A DNA stretch of 64,000 nucleotides from Cepaea nemoralis (lineage: Eukaryota; Mollusca; Gastropoda; Stylommatophora; Helicidae): contig JACEFZ010027936.1 of the NCBI GenBank assembly GCA_014155875.1, positions 186,001 to 250,000 on the forward strand, read 5' to 3'. Shown one piece after another: positions 10,641-19,832 of the stretch (the first letter of the stretch is position 1; each line of letters opens with the position of its first letter). The notes under the pieces were generated by a model. That model was not told the DNA's origin and did not search any database. It saw nothing but the letters and a program-made list of their open reading frames with translations. Both the position numbers and the translations under genes were made by a program.

Positions 10641-10862
10641 ATATTATATATCCAATATCAAAATTATGGATTTAATATTACATATTCAATATAAAAAATA
10701 TGAACTCAAAATATAAAAATCGAAATGAAAAATATGGACTTAATATTCTATATCCAATATGAAAATATGGACTTAATATTCTGTATCCAATATGAAAAAT
10801 ATGAACTTGACATTATATATCCAATTTGAAAAATCTGGAATTAACATCCATATCCAAATGCC
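10641..10862. repeat. A+T-rich tandem repeat, ~36-bp period
   Basis: Variants of 'tatccaatatgaaaaatat' and 'ggacttaatatt' recur six or seven times with substitutions and small gaps. Confidence 0.75.
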
Positions 10863-11011
10863 TATTAGTATTAGCATGTGAATGGATCCTTTTACCCCAC
10901 TAAAACTTGTTCAATGAACTTATGACAATTGTCAACACTTTCCTGAAGTTACCTTTTAAGAGTTCCCTGATATGAAATAGGAACCAAAAAGACGGACTAA
11001 TGTCTGTGTAC

Positions 11012-11174
11012 CTGTGGTGGATGAGGCTTGTTATTCCTCTGACCTGAAGCTGTGGCTGCTCTCTCTGGGCTGGCAGGTCTCTGGAACTTTCTGCAATATT
11101 CTACATCATAAACTGTAGGACCTAATGGTTTAGATTCTGACACGGAAGTCACATATCCAACCGATGTCATTGGT
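11012..11174 (-). CDS. Gene 1, internal exon
   Basis: The 163-nt exon encodes PMTSVGYVTSVSESKPLGPT, VYDVEYCRKFQRPASPERAA and TASGQRNNKPHPPQ. The acceptor is atatttccag before 11174 and the donor CCACAG|GTACAC after 11012. It takes one base to complete the codon left by the exon ending at 11300 and ends on a codon boundary, matching the exon at 9851-10001. The Pro/Ser-rich middle suggests a partly disordered segment. The protein is unrecognised. Confidence 0.7.
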
Positions 11175-11299
11175 CTGGAAATATATTTGTATATATTTTT
11201 TAATGCTGACTTTAAAAATGAATGCTGTAAAAGGTAACAACAGACCAATCCTGTAAAAGGTAACAGCAGACCAATCACATGCTCTCAACATCTGATTAC

Positions 11300-11435
11300 A
11301 TGAAATAATTGACAGACATATCTCTCTTCCATCCATTCATCCGTTTTGTGAAGACAAAAAACTTTCCACCTCGTTCAACCTGCTGTAGTAGCGCTGGTTT
11401 TGGTTGTGGTGGCTCAACGATTTTAGTTTCGTCTT
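11300..11435 (-). CDS. Gene 1, internal exon with two possible acceptors
   Basis: It encodes DETKIVEPPQPKPALLQQVE and RGGKFFVFTKRMNGWKRDMS, VNYF. The donor is TTTCAT|GTAATC after 11300. Two acceptors give the same phase: cactgacaag before 11435, used here, and tttcacag before 11462. The upstream one has the better pyrimidine tract (ctttcttctatttttctt) but would place an in-frame TGA at 11440-11442. Both begin with two bases, compatible with the exon at 26041-26277, which ends on a single G. Either the downstream AG is used or this allele carries a nonsense codon. Confidence 0.6.
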
Positions 11436-11561
11436 CTTGTCAGTGTTTCGCAGAGTTTATGCCTGTGAAACTTTTAAGAAAAATAGAAGAAAGGGAAAAT
11501 AAAAAAGTGGATTTGAATAATAGCACTCACCTCTCTGCTGCCTTTTAGCATAGTGCCTCAA

Positions 11562-11885
11562 CCAACTGGTATTAAGCTCCATCTCTGCAGACTGAATATC
11601 TGGAGTGTCTTATGAAACTGGTCTACTTAGACGTTCCTCAAAGCATTCTGCCTATTTGTTCATTTTATCTTTAATGCTGGTGAGAACTTTCCCATTACTA
11701 TTTTTGTTCAGTTCATTTGGTTAACTATATTTGTCTAATATTTTCCTTGTAATGATATAAAGGTCTCTGAGGTTTAATTTTGCATCTGGTACCTCTGCCT
11801 CTTTTGCTAGGCCATCTAAGTATTGGCCTTTATCCACATTTATCTGCTTCCTTATTTCTTAATTAGCGACAGTGTATTTTTTATG
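11562..11885 (-). mobile_element. RTE-type LINE fragment (linker before reverse transcriptase)
   Basis: With two in-frame stops, the minus strand gives KGQYLDGLAKEAEVPDAKLN, LRDLYIITRKILDKYS, SNGKVLTSIKDKMNK and CFEERLSRPVS with DTPDIQSAEMELN. This is the conserved stretch between endonuclease and reverse transcriptase in RTE LINEs. It faces the opposite-strand LINE piece at 12090. Confidence 0.8.
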
Positions 11886-11937
11886 GGCTGTAATTTTAGT
11901 AGCGCTAATTTTGCTATTATTTGAATCTGCTTTTTCA

Positions 11938-12068
11938 CTGGGAAGTTTAAGCCGGTCAACAAATGCCTGCAGAAGTCATACAAATATTGCAGCTCTGTTG
12001 TAAACAGGCACAATGCAATTACATCTAAAACAACAATCTGGATGAACACAGAGAAAGCAGGAGAATAA
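11938..12068 (+). mobile_element. SINE family E copy, diverged
   Basis: It reads ctgggaagtttaagccggtc, aacaaatgcctgcagaagtc, then 'gcagctctgttgtaaacagg' and 'cacaatgcaattacatct', ending in 'gatgaacacagagaaag'. No clear target duplication is visible. Confidence 0.75.
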
Positions 12069-12089
12069 GTCTGTTTTTCATCTTTTCTT

Positions 12090-12900
12090 TCTTCTATTTT
12101 TTAAGGGTTTACAGCATTATCCATATTATGAAAAACAAACATCCAAGAAAGCAGTGTGCAGATCCAAATGGTACCCTAATCGAAGCTATTAAAGCCAATA
12201 TAAATACGTCAACTGAATTACTGAACAAATTATTTAGCATTATCACACAAATTATTTAGCAGAGCCTGGAAGACTAAAGAAATATCAGCATACTAGAGTG
12301 AAGGAAACTGGGTGAAACTGCGAAAGGAATAATATTATTGTCAGTTTCTGGGAAAATGTTAAGTACGACCATTCTGGAGAGATTAAGAGATGCCATTGAC
12401 AAACTACTATGGAATAAACAGGCAGGCTTTTGATCAAACAGATCCTGTTTGACCAGATAGCCCCATTATGCATAATAATAGAGCTGTACATTGAACTGAG
12501 CCCAGCACTCTATATTGAATTTGTGGACTATGAAAAGCCTTTCACAGCACTGATAGTAAACTCCTCTGAAAACTGATGAGGGATTATAGAATTCCACAGA
12601 AAATTATTAACTTAACAAAGGACAACACATTTAAACAGGAAACAAAGAGTTCATCATGAGAGAAAACTAACAGATACACTTGAAATACGTGTAGGATGCA
12701 TTTTGTCACCATAATTATTCTTACTGACTATAGACTGGGTTATGAAGACAGCAATTACTGCAGAAATTTAATTCACTGAACTCTGATAGACTAACTTGAT
12801 GATATGGACTTAACTGATGACATTGCCCTCATGTGTTACACATTAGATCAGATGCGAGATAAACAATTAGGTATAAACATTCTTGGGGGAAAGGCAAAGA
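12090..12900 (+). mobile_element. Decayed RTE-type LINE reverse transcriptase
   Basis: Broken frames contain LSVSGKMLSTTILERLRDAI, DKLLWNKQAGF, the FVDYEK-type motif (seen as NLWTMKSL in a shifted frame), CHHNYSY and DLTDDIALMCYTLDQM. The order matches a LINE reverse transcriptase through the xxDD box. Many stops and frameshifts mark it as old. Confidence 0.75.
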
Positions 12901-12924
12901 TAATAAGAATAAAACAAGGAAATG

Positions 12925-13237
12925 GGAGTCAGCATGACCAAATGGATAAGAATGTGTGTTCTTAAACATCCCGTGTGCTGATACCGAGATAAGGGATTCA
13001 ACCCCTATACCAGACAGTTAGACTAAAATATTGATCTCTTGTCCTTGACTTGGGGAGGTAAAATACAAGTACCTCTGAAGTCAGAGTGGGTTCGCCTGAT
13101 GGCAAGGGATACTGTTAATAGGGAAAGCTAATCCACACGCAAAATTCAGACCAGCACTATTAGAAATATTGTGTATGAACTACGCTTGAGTTCAAAGTGA
13201 GCAAATGCAAAAAAAAAAAAAAAAAAAAAAAAAAAAG
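12925..13237 (+). repeat. SINE family B with poly-A tail
   Basis: A tRNA-like head (gtcagcatgaccaaatggat) leads to a B-box-like 'gggattcaacccct', then 'tccttgacttgggga', 'ggttcgcctgatggcaaggg' and 'gaactacgcttgagttcaaa', ending in an A-run at 13209-13236. Copies also occur at 38890 and 60470 (plus) and at 15115, 24590 and 52205 (minus). Confidence 0.8.
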
Positions 13238-13387
13238 AAAATGCTATCCCAATCAATATCCCTCGGTGAATCTCCACTTCAAGAGTTAGAATCGTACACC
13301 TATTTGGGTAACAATGAGTCAAAGAACAAACAGCACTTTCATTCATCAAATGTCTTACACATATGACAGAGAAGACCTAGTATTCTC

Positions 13388-13872
13388 CAACAATGCTATC
13401 TCACCATCTGGCACCTTGCCATCTTGACAGATGATAGTTTGAGGATGGAGTTATAGTTCTCCATAGCATAAAACTTGGGCTGAATTGCAGAGACCATGTG
13501 TTGCCCATGCAGCATGATCCCTCTTTCAGCTTGCCTAGTTTACTCCAGAGGAAAGGCAACACCAATACATCTGGAACAAGACGAGCTGTAGAAGCTGCTG
13601 GATTAATAAAGCAATGATCTAAATGTCTGCCTGTCTGAGCTTTCACCCTAGACCAGTTGCCAACCAAGGCTTAGGGCCTGGTCTGCACTGTCATGACATT
13701 TAGTCTTTAGGTTGCGTTTCCTCACACTAGGATAAAACTTGTGCCTTCCCAAGTGTCCTCATCAACCTGAAGCCATTGGCACATTGTGAGGTGTTGAGTT
13801 TGGTGAGCACCGCCCAACATTCAGTGCTAACAGAAAGCAAGTAGGACCATCTACTGTCATACGGTAGATCAG
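13388..13872 (+). repeat. ~450-bp interspersed repeat R, long copy
   Basis: It runs from 'ctggcaccttgccatcttga' / 'cagatgatagt' through 'cagagaccatgtgttgccca', 'gcatgatccctct', 'ccagttgccaaccaaggc' and 'gacatttagtctttaggttg' to 'ctgtcatacggtag'. Other copies: 37995-38460 (same strand), 51545-51960 (opposite), partial at 43500, 48745 and 52768. I see no protein motif, no clear inverted ends and no tRNA-like head. Confidence 0.8.
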
Positions 13873-14109
13873 TCGTATCTGACTAAGACCTGGCACTTTA
13901 TCCCACCGTACAGGTCCCTGAACTAGTCAGAGGAAACCAGCACATTCATAAGAATACACTGGATTGTCAAAAGTGGTTGTAAAGGGGGACATTGAGGTAG
14001 TAACAACAGGTAGAAACAACTGACCTTACTGCCCACATCTGTCCACCAGTTTTGTACGGGTAATCTCTTCCATAGGAAGTCTGATAAGGATCCAGCAATG
14101 AGCTATTAG

Positions 14110-14815
14110 TATATCCTGTAAGTAGTGAGAGGTTTAAGGAAAAAGTATAGTGTTATCACCTGTAATTAGTGACAGTTTAAGGAAAAAGTAGTGTTATCAC
14201 CTGTAAGTAGTGAGAGGTTTAAGGAAAAAGTATAGTGTTATCACCTGTAATTAGTGACAGTTTAAGGAAAAAGTAGTGTTATCACCTGTAATTAGTGAAG
14301 GGTTTAAGGATTCAGTATAGTGTTACCACCTGTAATTAGTGAGAGGTTTAAGGAAAAAGTATAGTGTTATCACCTGTAATTAGTGACAGTTTAAGGAAAA
14401 AGTAGTGTTATAACCTGTAATTAGTGAAGGGTTTAAGGATTCAGTATAGTGTTACCACCTGTAATTAGTGAGGGGTTTAAGGAAACAGTATAGCTTTATC
14501 ATCTGTAATTAGTGAGGGGTTTAAGGATTCAGTATATTGTTATCACCTGTAATTAGTGAGGGGTTTAAGGATTCAGTATAGTGTTACCACCTGTAATTAG
14601 TGAGGGGTTTAAGGAAACAGAATAGCTTTATCATCTGTAATTAGTGAGGGGTTTAAGGATTCAGTATATTGGTATCACCTGTAATTAGTGAGGGGTTTAA
14701 GGATTCAGTTTAGTGTTACCACCTGTAATTAGTGAGGGGTTTAAAGGAAACAGTATAGTGTTATTGTTATCACCTGTAATTAGTGAGGGGTTTAAGGAAA
14801 CAGTATAGTGCTATC
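14110..14815. repeat. 44-bp minisatellite, about 16 units
   Basis: The unit is tgtaattagtgaggggttta, aggattcagtatagtgttac, cacc, with alternating 'attcag' and 'aaacag' variants and a shorter 'gacagtttaaggaaaaagta' form at the left end. One unit is inverted at 14954-14997. Confidence 0.92.
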
Positions 14816-14953
14816 TGTCATACGGTAGGAAGAGGCAGCCAGTCTTTCCTTCACTGTGATAAGCAATGAGCCAAGGGCGTTGAACTTGTGTTCAACCATG
14901 CAGAGTTCACTATCAACTTCGCTAGCATGCCTGTTTGATAACACTTTACAGGA

Positions 14954-14997
14954 CCTTAAACCCCTCACTAATTACAGGTGATAACAATAACACTACT
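14954..14997. repeat. Inverted single unit of the 44-bp array
   Basis: The sequence 'ttaaacccctcactaattac' followed by 'aggtgataaca' is the reverse complement of the array unit. It lies about 140 bases past the array's right end. Confidence 0.85.
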
Positions 14998-14999
14998 TT

Positions 15000-15350
15000 T
15001 TTTAATGCTGCATATCCCTTGCAGGACGTTGCAGTCAACACCAGCATTTTTCAGCTGCTGTTGATGTACTAGGCAAATTTTACGTTCAGTAGTTTGCCAT
15101 TGCTTTCTGAACGACTAGTAGGGGGTGACTTCAAGGTACAATGTCTGCCTCAGTGTTACTAGTGTCTCTTGCCATCAATTGAACCCACTCCAACTTCTGA
15201 GACACTTGTAATTTACGTCCCCAAGACAAGGACAAGAAGTAAACATTTTACCCAAACTGACTGCTGTAGGGTTGAACCCGCTACCTCGGCATCAACATAC
15301 CAAAATTTTTAAGAGCGAACACTTATCTATTCAGTCATGCTGACCTCAAT
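15000..15350 (-). repeat. SINE C fragment followed by SINE B copy
   Basis: 15000-15110 matches the reverse complement of the SINE C tail (catatcccttgcaggac, then gcagtcaacaccagcat, agtttgccattgctttctga). 15115-15350 matches SINE B reversed (tcttgccatcaattgaaccc, aatttacgtccccaagacaa, gttgaacccgctacctcggc). Confidence 0.7.
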
Positions 15351-15374
15351 TTTAATTCTACCAAAATGCTGGTC

Positions 15375-15545
15375 TCCATGGCCAAAGGTGAAGAAGAGGA
15401 AATGGATGAAAAGTCAGAATCAAATAGTAGTATGGAAGAAACTAATAACTTATACGAAGAAGATGATATTGATGTGGAGATAGCAATTATTCAAAGAAAC
15501 TTGGACTTATTGAAGAACTGGAAACGTAAGAAGTAAGTGATTAGA
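15375..15545 (+). CDS. Short acidic open frame, possibly the end of a retroelement gag
   Basis: A 56-codon frame starts at the ATG at 15375. It reads MLVSMAKGEEEEMDEKSESN, then SSMEETNNLYEEDDIDVEIA and IIQRNLDLLKNWKRKK, then a stop: an acidic stretch followed by a basic end. A second short open stretch follows near 15557 (MARYKFHDVKRKEILDEVYE). I do not recognise a family. The position upstream of a C-poor tract and a likely LTR suggests retroelement remains, but a host exon is not excluded. Confidence 0.3.
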
Positions 15546-17311
15546 AAATACTGCAGATGGCAAGATATAAGTTTCATGATGTGAAAAGGAAAGAGATACT
15601 TGATGAAGTATATGAAACGGTGGAAATGGAAAAGACTTCTATGGATACTTTTCATAAATGGTCTTGAGGAGTAGTTAAGCAATATAGAGGTAGGTTCGAG
15701 TGAGACATATATTTTTTCCTCTCTGTGATGGAATTGCTGGTTGATTTTATGTTTCAACTTCATGAGCTTTTGTAGATAGACAAGTGGGATAATGGTACAG
15801 CAGGTGGATGTGCTCTATAGTAGATAGACAGGTTTTTGTTGGTGCTAGAAATGCTGTGGTTGACGGTAATGATTAAGAAGTTGTAGTGATGTTTGGCACA
15901 AATCCAAGGGAAACAATTGGTGTGCCGAGCCACAGGTTAAATAGTAAATAGGTGATGGCTGGTACATTGAGATAACATTGGGATAATCGCCACATTAGTA
16001 ATAGATAAAATGAGTTGACCTGTAGTTACAGTGCTTGCTTAAGATAATATTCCAGACATGGTGATGTGTTAGGAGTTAGGCTGGAAAAAGATAAAAAATT
16101 GTGAGGAGGGAGAATTAATGATGGTCATTGCTAATTAGTGATTTTTTTGCGTAGAGAGAACAGATATTGTTCCAAGTTAAGAAATTAGTCTGTAGATAAC
16201 AGATATACATACGTGGCAGTGAAGTGTTTTGTTTTCTCGGTTATAAAAATAATGGAGTGACTGGTATGAATAGATATGGGTTACATTAGTTCGTATAGAA
16301 GGCCAATGTTGATGGGCCACTGTACGTAGTTAGTTTTAAGGGAGTTATATTTTTTTTGAAAACCTTCTCTTTAGCGAGAAGACAATTGTTTTATTGAGTC
16401 TGAGTTTTAATACCTCATATATAATATGTTTTTCGCTTGAGTTGGTCCTGTAAAATGATTGTTATAATTTGATTGTTTTATTGAGTCTGAGTTTATAATG
16501 TCTCATATATAATATGTTGTTTGCTTGATTTGGTCCTGTGAAATGGTTGTTGTTATTTGAATAGGATTATTGTGTTCCTAGACTTTGGCGTACAAACTAT
16601 TGGTCCGTAAAAGAGACCAATAGTGATAGGTAATAATAGAATATTTTCTTCTGATTTGATAAGATGCATGTAATATTATTTTATTATGTGTTATTATGAT
16701 GTCTTGTTTTGATTTTATTTCGCTTAACTCATAATTTGATTAACTTGTTTTGTGTATTAGGTTACCTTGTTAGTAAATATGTTATAAATTTAATTAAGTA
16801 AGTTTAGTTTTTAAATAGTTATGGTGTTGGCTAGAATAAAGAAAATATATGGGGTTTTATTTAAGACCCTTTGTTCAGAAAAGAGTTAATAAAACTACTA
16901 AGGGCTAATAGAGAGACACATTCTCTTTGGGAATATTAAGTTGCTGTGAAAATCGGCATGAAGACATAACGTTGGGTATATGACTGTGAATGGCAGCATA
17001 TAAGCTGGGATATATATATAGGTGGACAAGGAAGCAGATCATGGGATGTGTGGGAGCAAGATATAGGAGCTGTGAAAAACCAGCGTTAATTAAATTAAAA
17101 ATGTTCATGGAATATGAACATTGGCTCGTGGTCAAAGATGAGAGAACGGAAATATAGATAAGATTGTGGATGGCAATATGAATGGTGAATATATAAATGT
17201 TGAGAAAACTTATGTCAACTTGATTTATAGAGAACAAAGATCTATTTCATAAGATGTATTTTTAAAAAAATTATTTTACAAAAAAATTTTTTTTTATTGG
17301 CAAGGGAGGTA
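15546..17311. other. C-depleted A+T-rich tract, probably internal retroelement sequence
   Basis: For about 1.7 kb the plus strand has very few C compared with G, unlike its surroundings. It includes two tandem copies of a ~90-base stretch (16388-16480 and 16473-16560, sharing 'ttattgagtctgagttt' and 'atataatatgtt'). No long reading frame survives. It ends at a purine-rich 'ggcaagggaggtaa' directly before the likely LTR. Confidence 0.45.
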
Positions 17312-17312
17312 A

Positions 17313-17990
17313 ATGTGATTGTGTCGACTATTCATTACTTTTAGCTACATGTGTTCATGTTGACTATTCATTCTTTGTACTTATCACTGGGTGCGCACCC
17401 CTTCTTTACTTTTTCTAACTACATTGTTCTCTGTGTTGTGTAAGAGTGAAGAATTTCATAATGTCAAAGTGTATGATAACGATTATACGAGCTGTTCTTA
17501 TGATATATATTTTTATACAGGAACCGTAAAGAGCCAAAAACGAACGAGTAATGTATAGTGGTTTACTATGTCGTAGGAGAGAGAGTTACGAATGGATTGT
17601 TTCACTAATAATAAAGTTGGTTTGGGGAGGATTAGAAGAGTTGTGGGAGGTAGGGAAAAGAGAGGGAATAGAGTGGGGGGATTGGGAGGAAAGACTTTTT
17701 TAAAGGAAAAAGTCTTTCTTAAACATAGGGAGGTGTAGCAGAGGGGTAAGTTAGGTGGGCAAAGGCTACAGCACACTTGAGCATCAGGGTAGAATCGGAA
17801 GAAAGATGCTCAAGTCGTGACGTAGTTTGTTGTCAAGAATTAGTTTACATCTGAACCTAGCCCTAGAAGGCAGGCTGTCAACATGTCTGTATTCTACCAT
17901 GACTTTGTATCGGCCATAACGTTTAATAAAGCTGATTTATAATTACTACAAGACTCGTTAGTCATCGTTCCATCCTGCACTGTTATAATA
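17313..17990 (+). mobile_element. Likely LTR (3' or solo)
   Basis: It begins with TGT immediately after a polypurine stretch (aagggaggtaaa). It contains TATA-like 'tgatatatatttttatac' and ends with a poly-A signal context (cgtttaataaagctgattta) about 50 bases before the boundary with the 32-bp array. No second copy lies in the window, so the exact right end and target duplication cannot be set. Confidence 0.45.
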
Positions 17991-17992
17991 TC

Positions 17993-18329
17993 CTCCTTCT
18001 GTGATCTATGAGACTGGAGATATCCTCATTGTGTGATCTATGAGACTGGAGATATCCTAATTGTGTGATCTATGAGACTGGAGATATCCTCCTTCTGTGA
18101 TCTATGCGACTGGAGATACCCTCATTGTGTGATCTATGAGACTGGAGATATCCTCCTTGTGTGATCTATGAGACTGGAGATATCCTCCTTGTGTGATCTA
18201 TGAGACTGGAGATATCCTCCTTGTGTGATCTATGAGACTGAAGATATCCTCCTTCTGTGATCTATGAGACTGGAGATATCCTCCTTCTGTGATCTATGAG
18301 ACTGGAGATACCCTCATTGTGTGATCTAT
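17993..18329. repeat. 32-bp minisatellite, left part
   Basis: The unit is gagactggagatatcctcct, tgtgtgatctat. This part has about ten units and is separated from the main array by the LINE at 18330-19832. Confidence 0.95.
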
Positions 18330-19832
18330 TCTTGCCATACGGCACTAACAAACATGATAGAAAACTGGCATCAAAATATTAACAACAATACTCTAAGTGG
18401 AGCGGTGTTTATAGACTTTAGGAAAGCATTCGATATGATAGATCATACTATTCTAATTAAAAAACTAGAAACAATGAAAGTAAGTTATAATATAGTGACA
18501 TTAATAAAATCATTCTTATTAGACAGAAAGCAAGTAGTATCACACAATAAAGTTTTATCTCAAGCCATTACCATTAATATTGGAGTACCTCAGGGGTCTA
18601 TTCTTGGCCCTCTATTATTTGCCATTTATATAAATGATCTTCCATTAAATCTGTCGTCGTCCTGCGATCTATTTGCTGATGACTGCACAGTATATACAAA
18701 CGCTGTTGATCGTAATGTGCTAGAATTATCCTTGCAACAGGAAATAAATAGTGTAGTTAACTGGAGTCATGCAAACCGCATGCAAATTAACATTACTAAA
18801 ACAAAGTCTATGTTAATAGGAACCAGGCAAAGACTTCACACTCTAAACTCGCAGAGAACTCTTCAGCTGCACATTGGCAGCACGCCTGTAGAAAGTGTCA
18901 CCGAGCACAAGACACTGGGTGTTATCATAGATCAAAATCTAACTTTTAACTCACATGTTCATGCTCTAGTTAAACAAATAGCCAAAAAAGTATACCAACT
19001 TGCCAAAATTAAAAATTTCCTTGACGAAAACACAAGAAAGATATTCTATACTTCTCATATACAAACACATATTGATTACTGCTCCACAGTCTGGGATGGA
19101 TGCTCCAAATCAATAACAAAACGCCTATATTCACTCCAGAAAAGGGCAGTGCGTTTAATTAATGGTGAAAAGCTTACCGACAATGCTAACCTATATAAAC
19201 GTCTCCGGTTACTGCCACTCCACAAGCGCCTGCTTTTTAATAAGACCAAACTAATTCACAAAATCCTATTTCAAAATGCTCCAAGCTACCTTTGGCCATT
19301 GTTTAAATATAACGCTAGACATAGCGAACGACTAAATATACTTCATGTCCCTAAACCTAGGATAGACTTATATAAAACAAGCTTAGCATACTCTGCCGCT
19401 CAGTTGTGGAACAATCTTCCACAAGAAATCAAAGACACCACCAATCATGATACATACATTCGCAACCTGTTTGAACACTACCTTAGTACAGACTACATGC
19501 CCCCATAACAAATAACACAAAAAAGACAATAATGGTAACTTATCTCAAACGACAACTAGCCAAAAAACATTCCCTTATGTATGGCACGTTACACCCTCCT
19601 TAGGTATTTATAATGCCCATGTTAAACACTGCCTCAGTGAGTCATTTGTTATTGATTATTTTTCATGCGTTTTAATGTTCTTTTGTTGTCAAAAGTTGCT
19701 TCATAAGTGATGTTGAATGAAAGAATGTATGAGAGGAAATAGAGAAGAAGGGCAGAATGTCAGACGGGCCTGCGTGCCCAATTCTTAACCCTTTAAAAAT
19801 AAAGACTTATTATTATTATTATTATTATTATT
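18330..19832 (+). mobile_element. CR1-like LINE, 5'-truncated, with intact reverse-transcriptase C-terminal frame
   Basis: The frame runs without a stop from the junction to TAA at 19506-19508 (about 390 codons). Reverse-transcriptase motifs appear in order: GAVFIDFRKAFDMIDH (the FxDxxKAFD block), IGVPQGSILGPLLFAIYIND, LFADDCTVYT (FADD catalytic box) and the thumb region KTLGVIIDQNLTFNSHV. A conserved C-terminus follows (YSLQKRAVRLI, AAQLWNNLPQEI). Endonuclease and the RT N-terminus are lost by 5' truncation. It ends in (TTA)n at about 19808-19832. The flanking ATCTAT (18324-18329, 19833-19838) is a short target duplication inside one satellite unit. The open frame suggests a recent insertion. 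Confidence 0.93.

Noticed and set aside
11531..11582. A short ATG-started exon (MELNTSWLRHYAKRQQR) ending at a good donor GTGAGT on the minus strand
   Set aside because: Its start continues directly from an RTE LINE frame (DTPDIQSAEMELN) at 11562-11885, so the ATG and the apparent acceptor are LINE sequence. The neighbouring exons join in phase without it.
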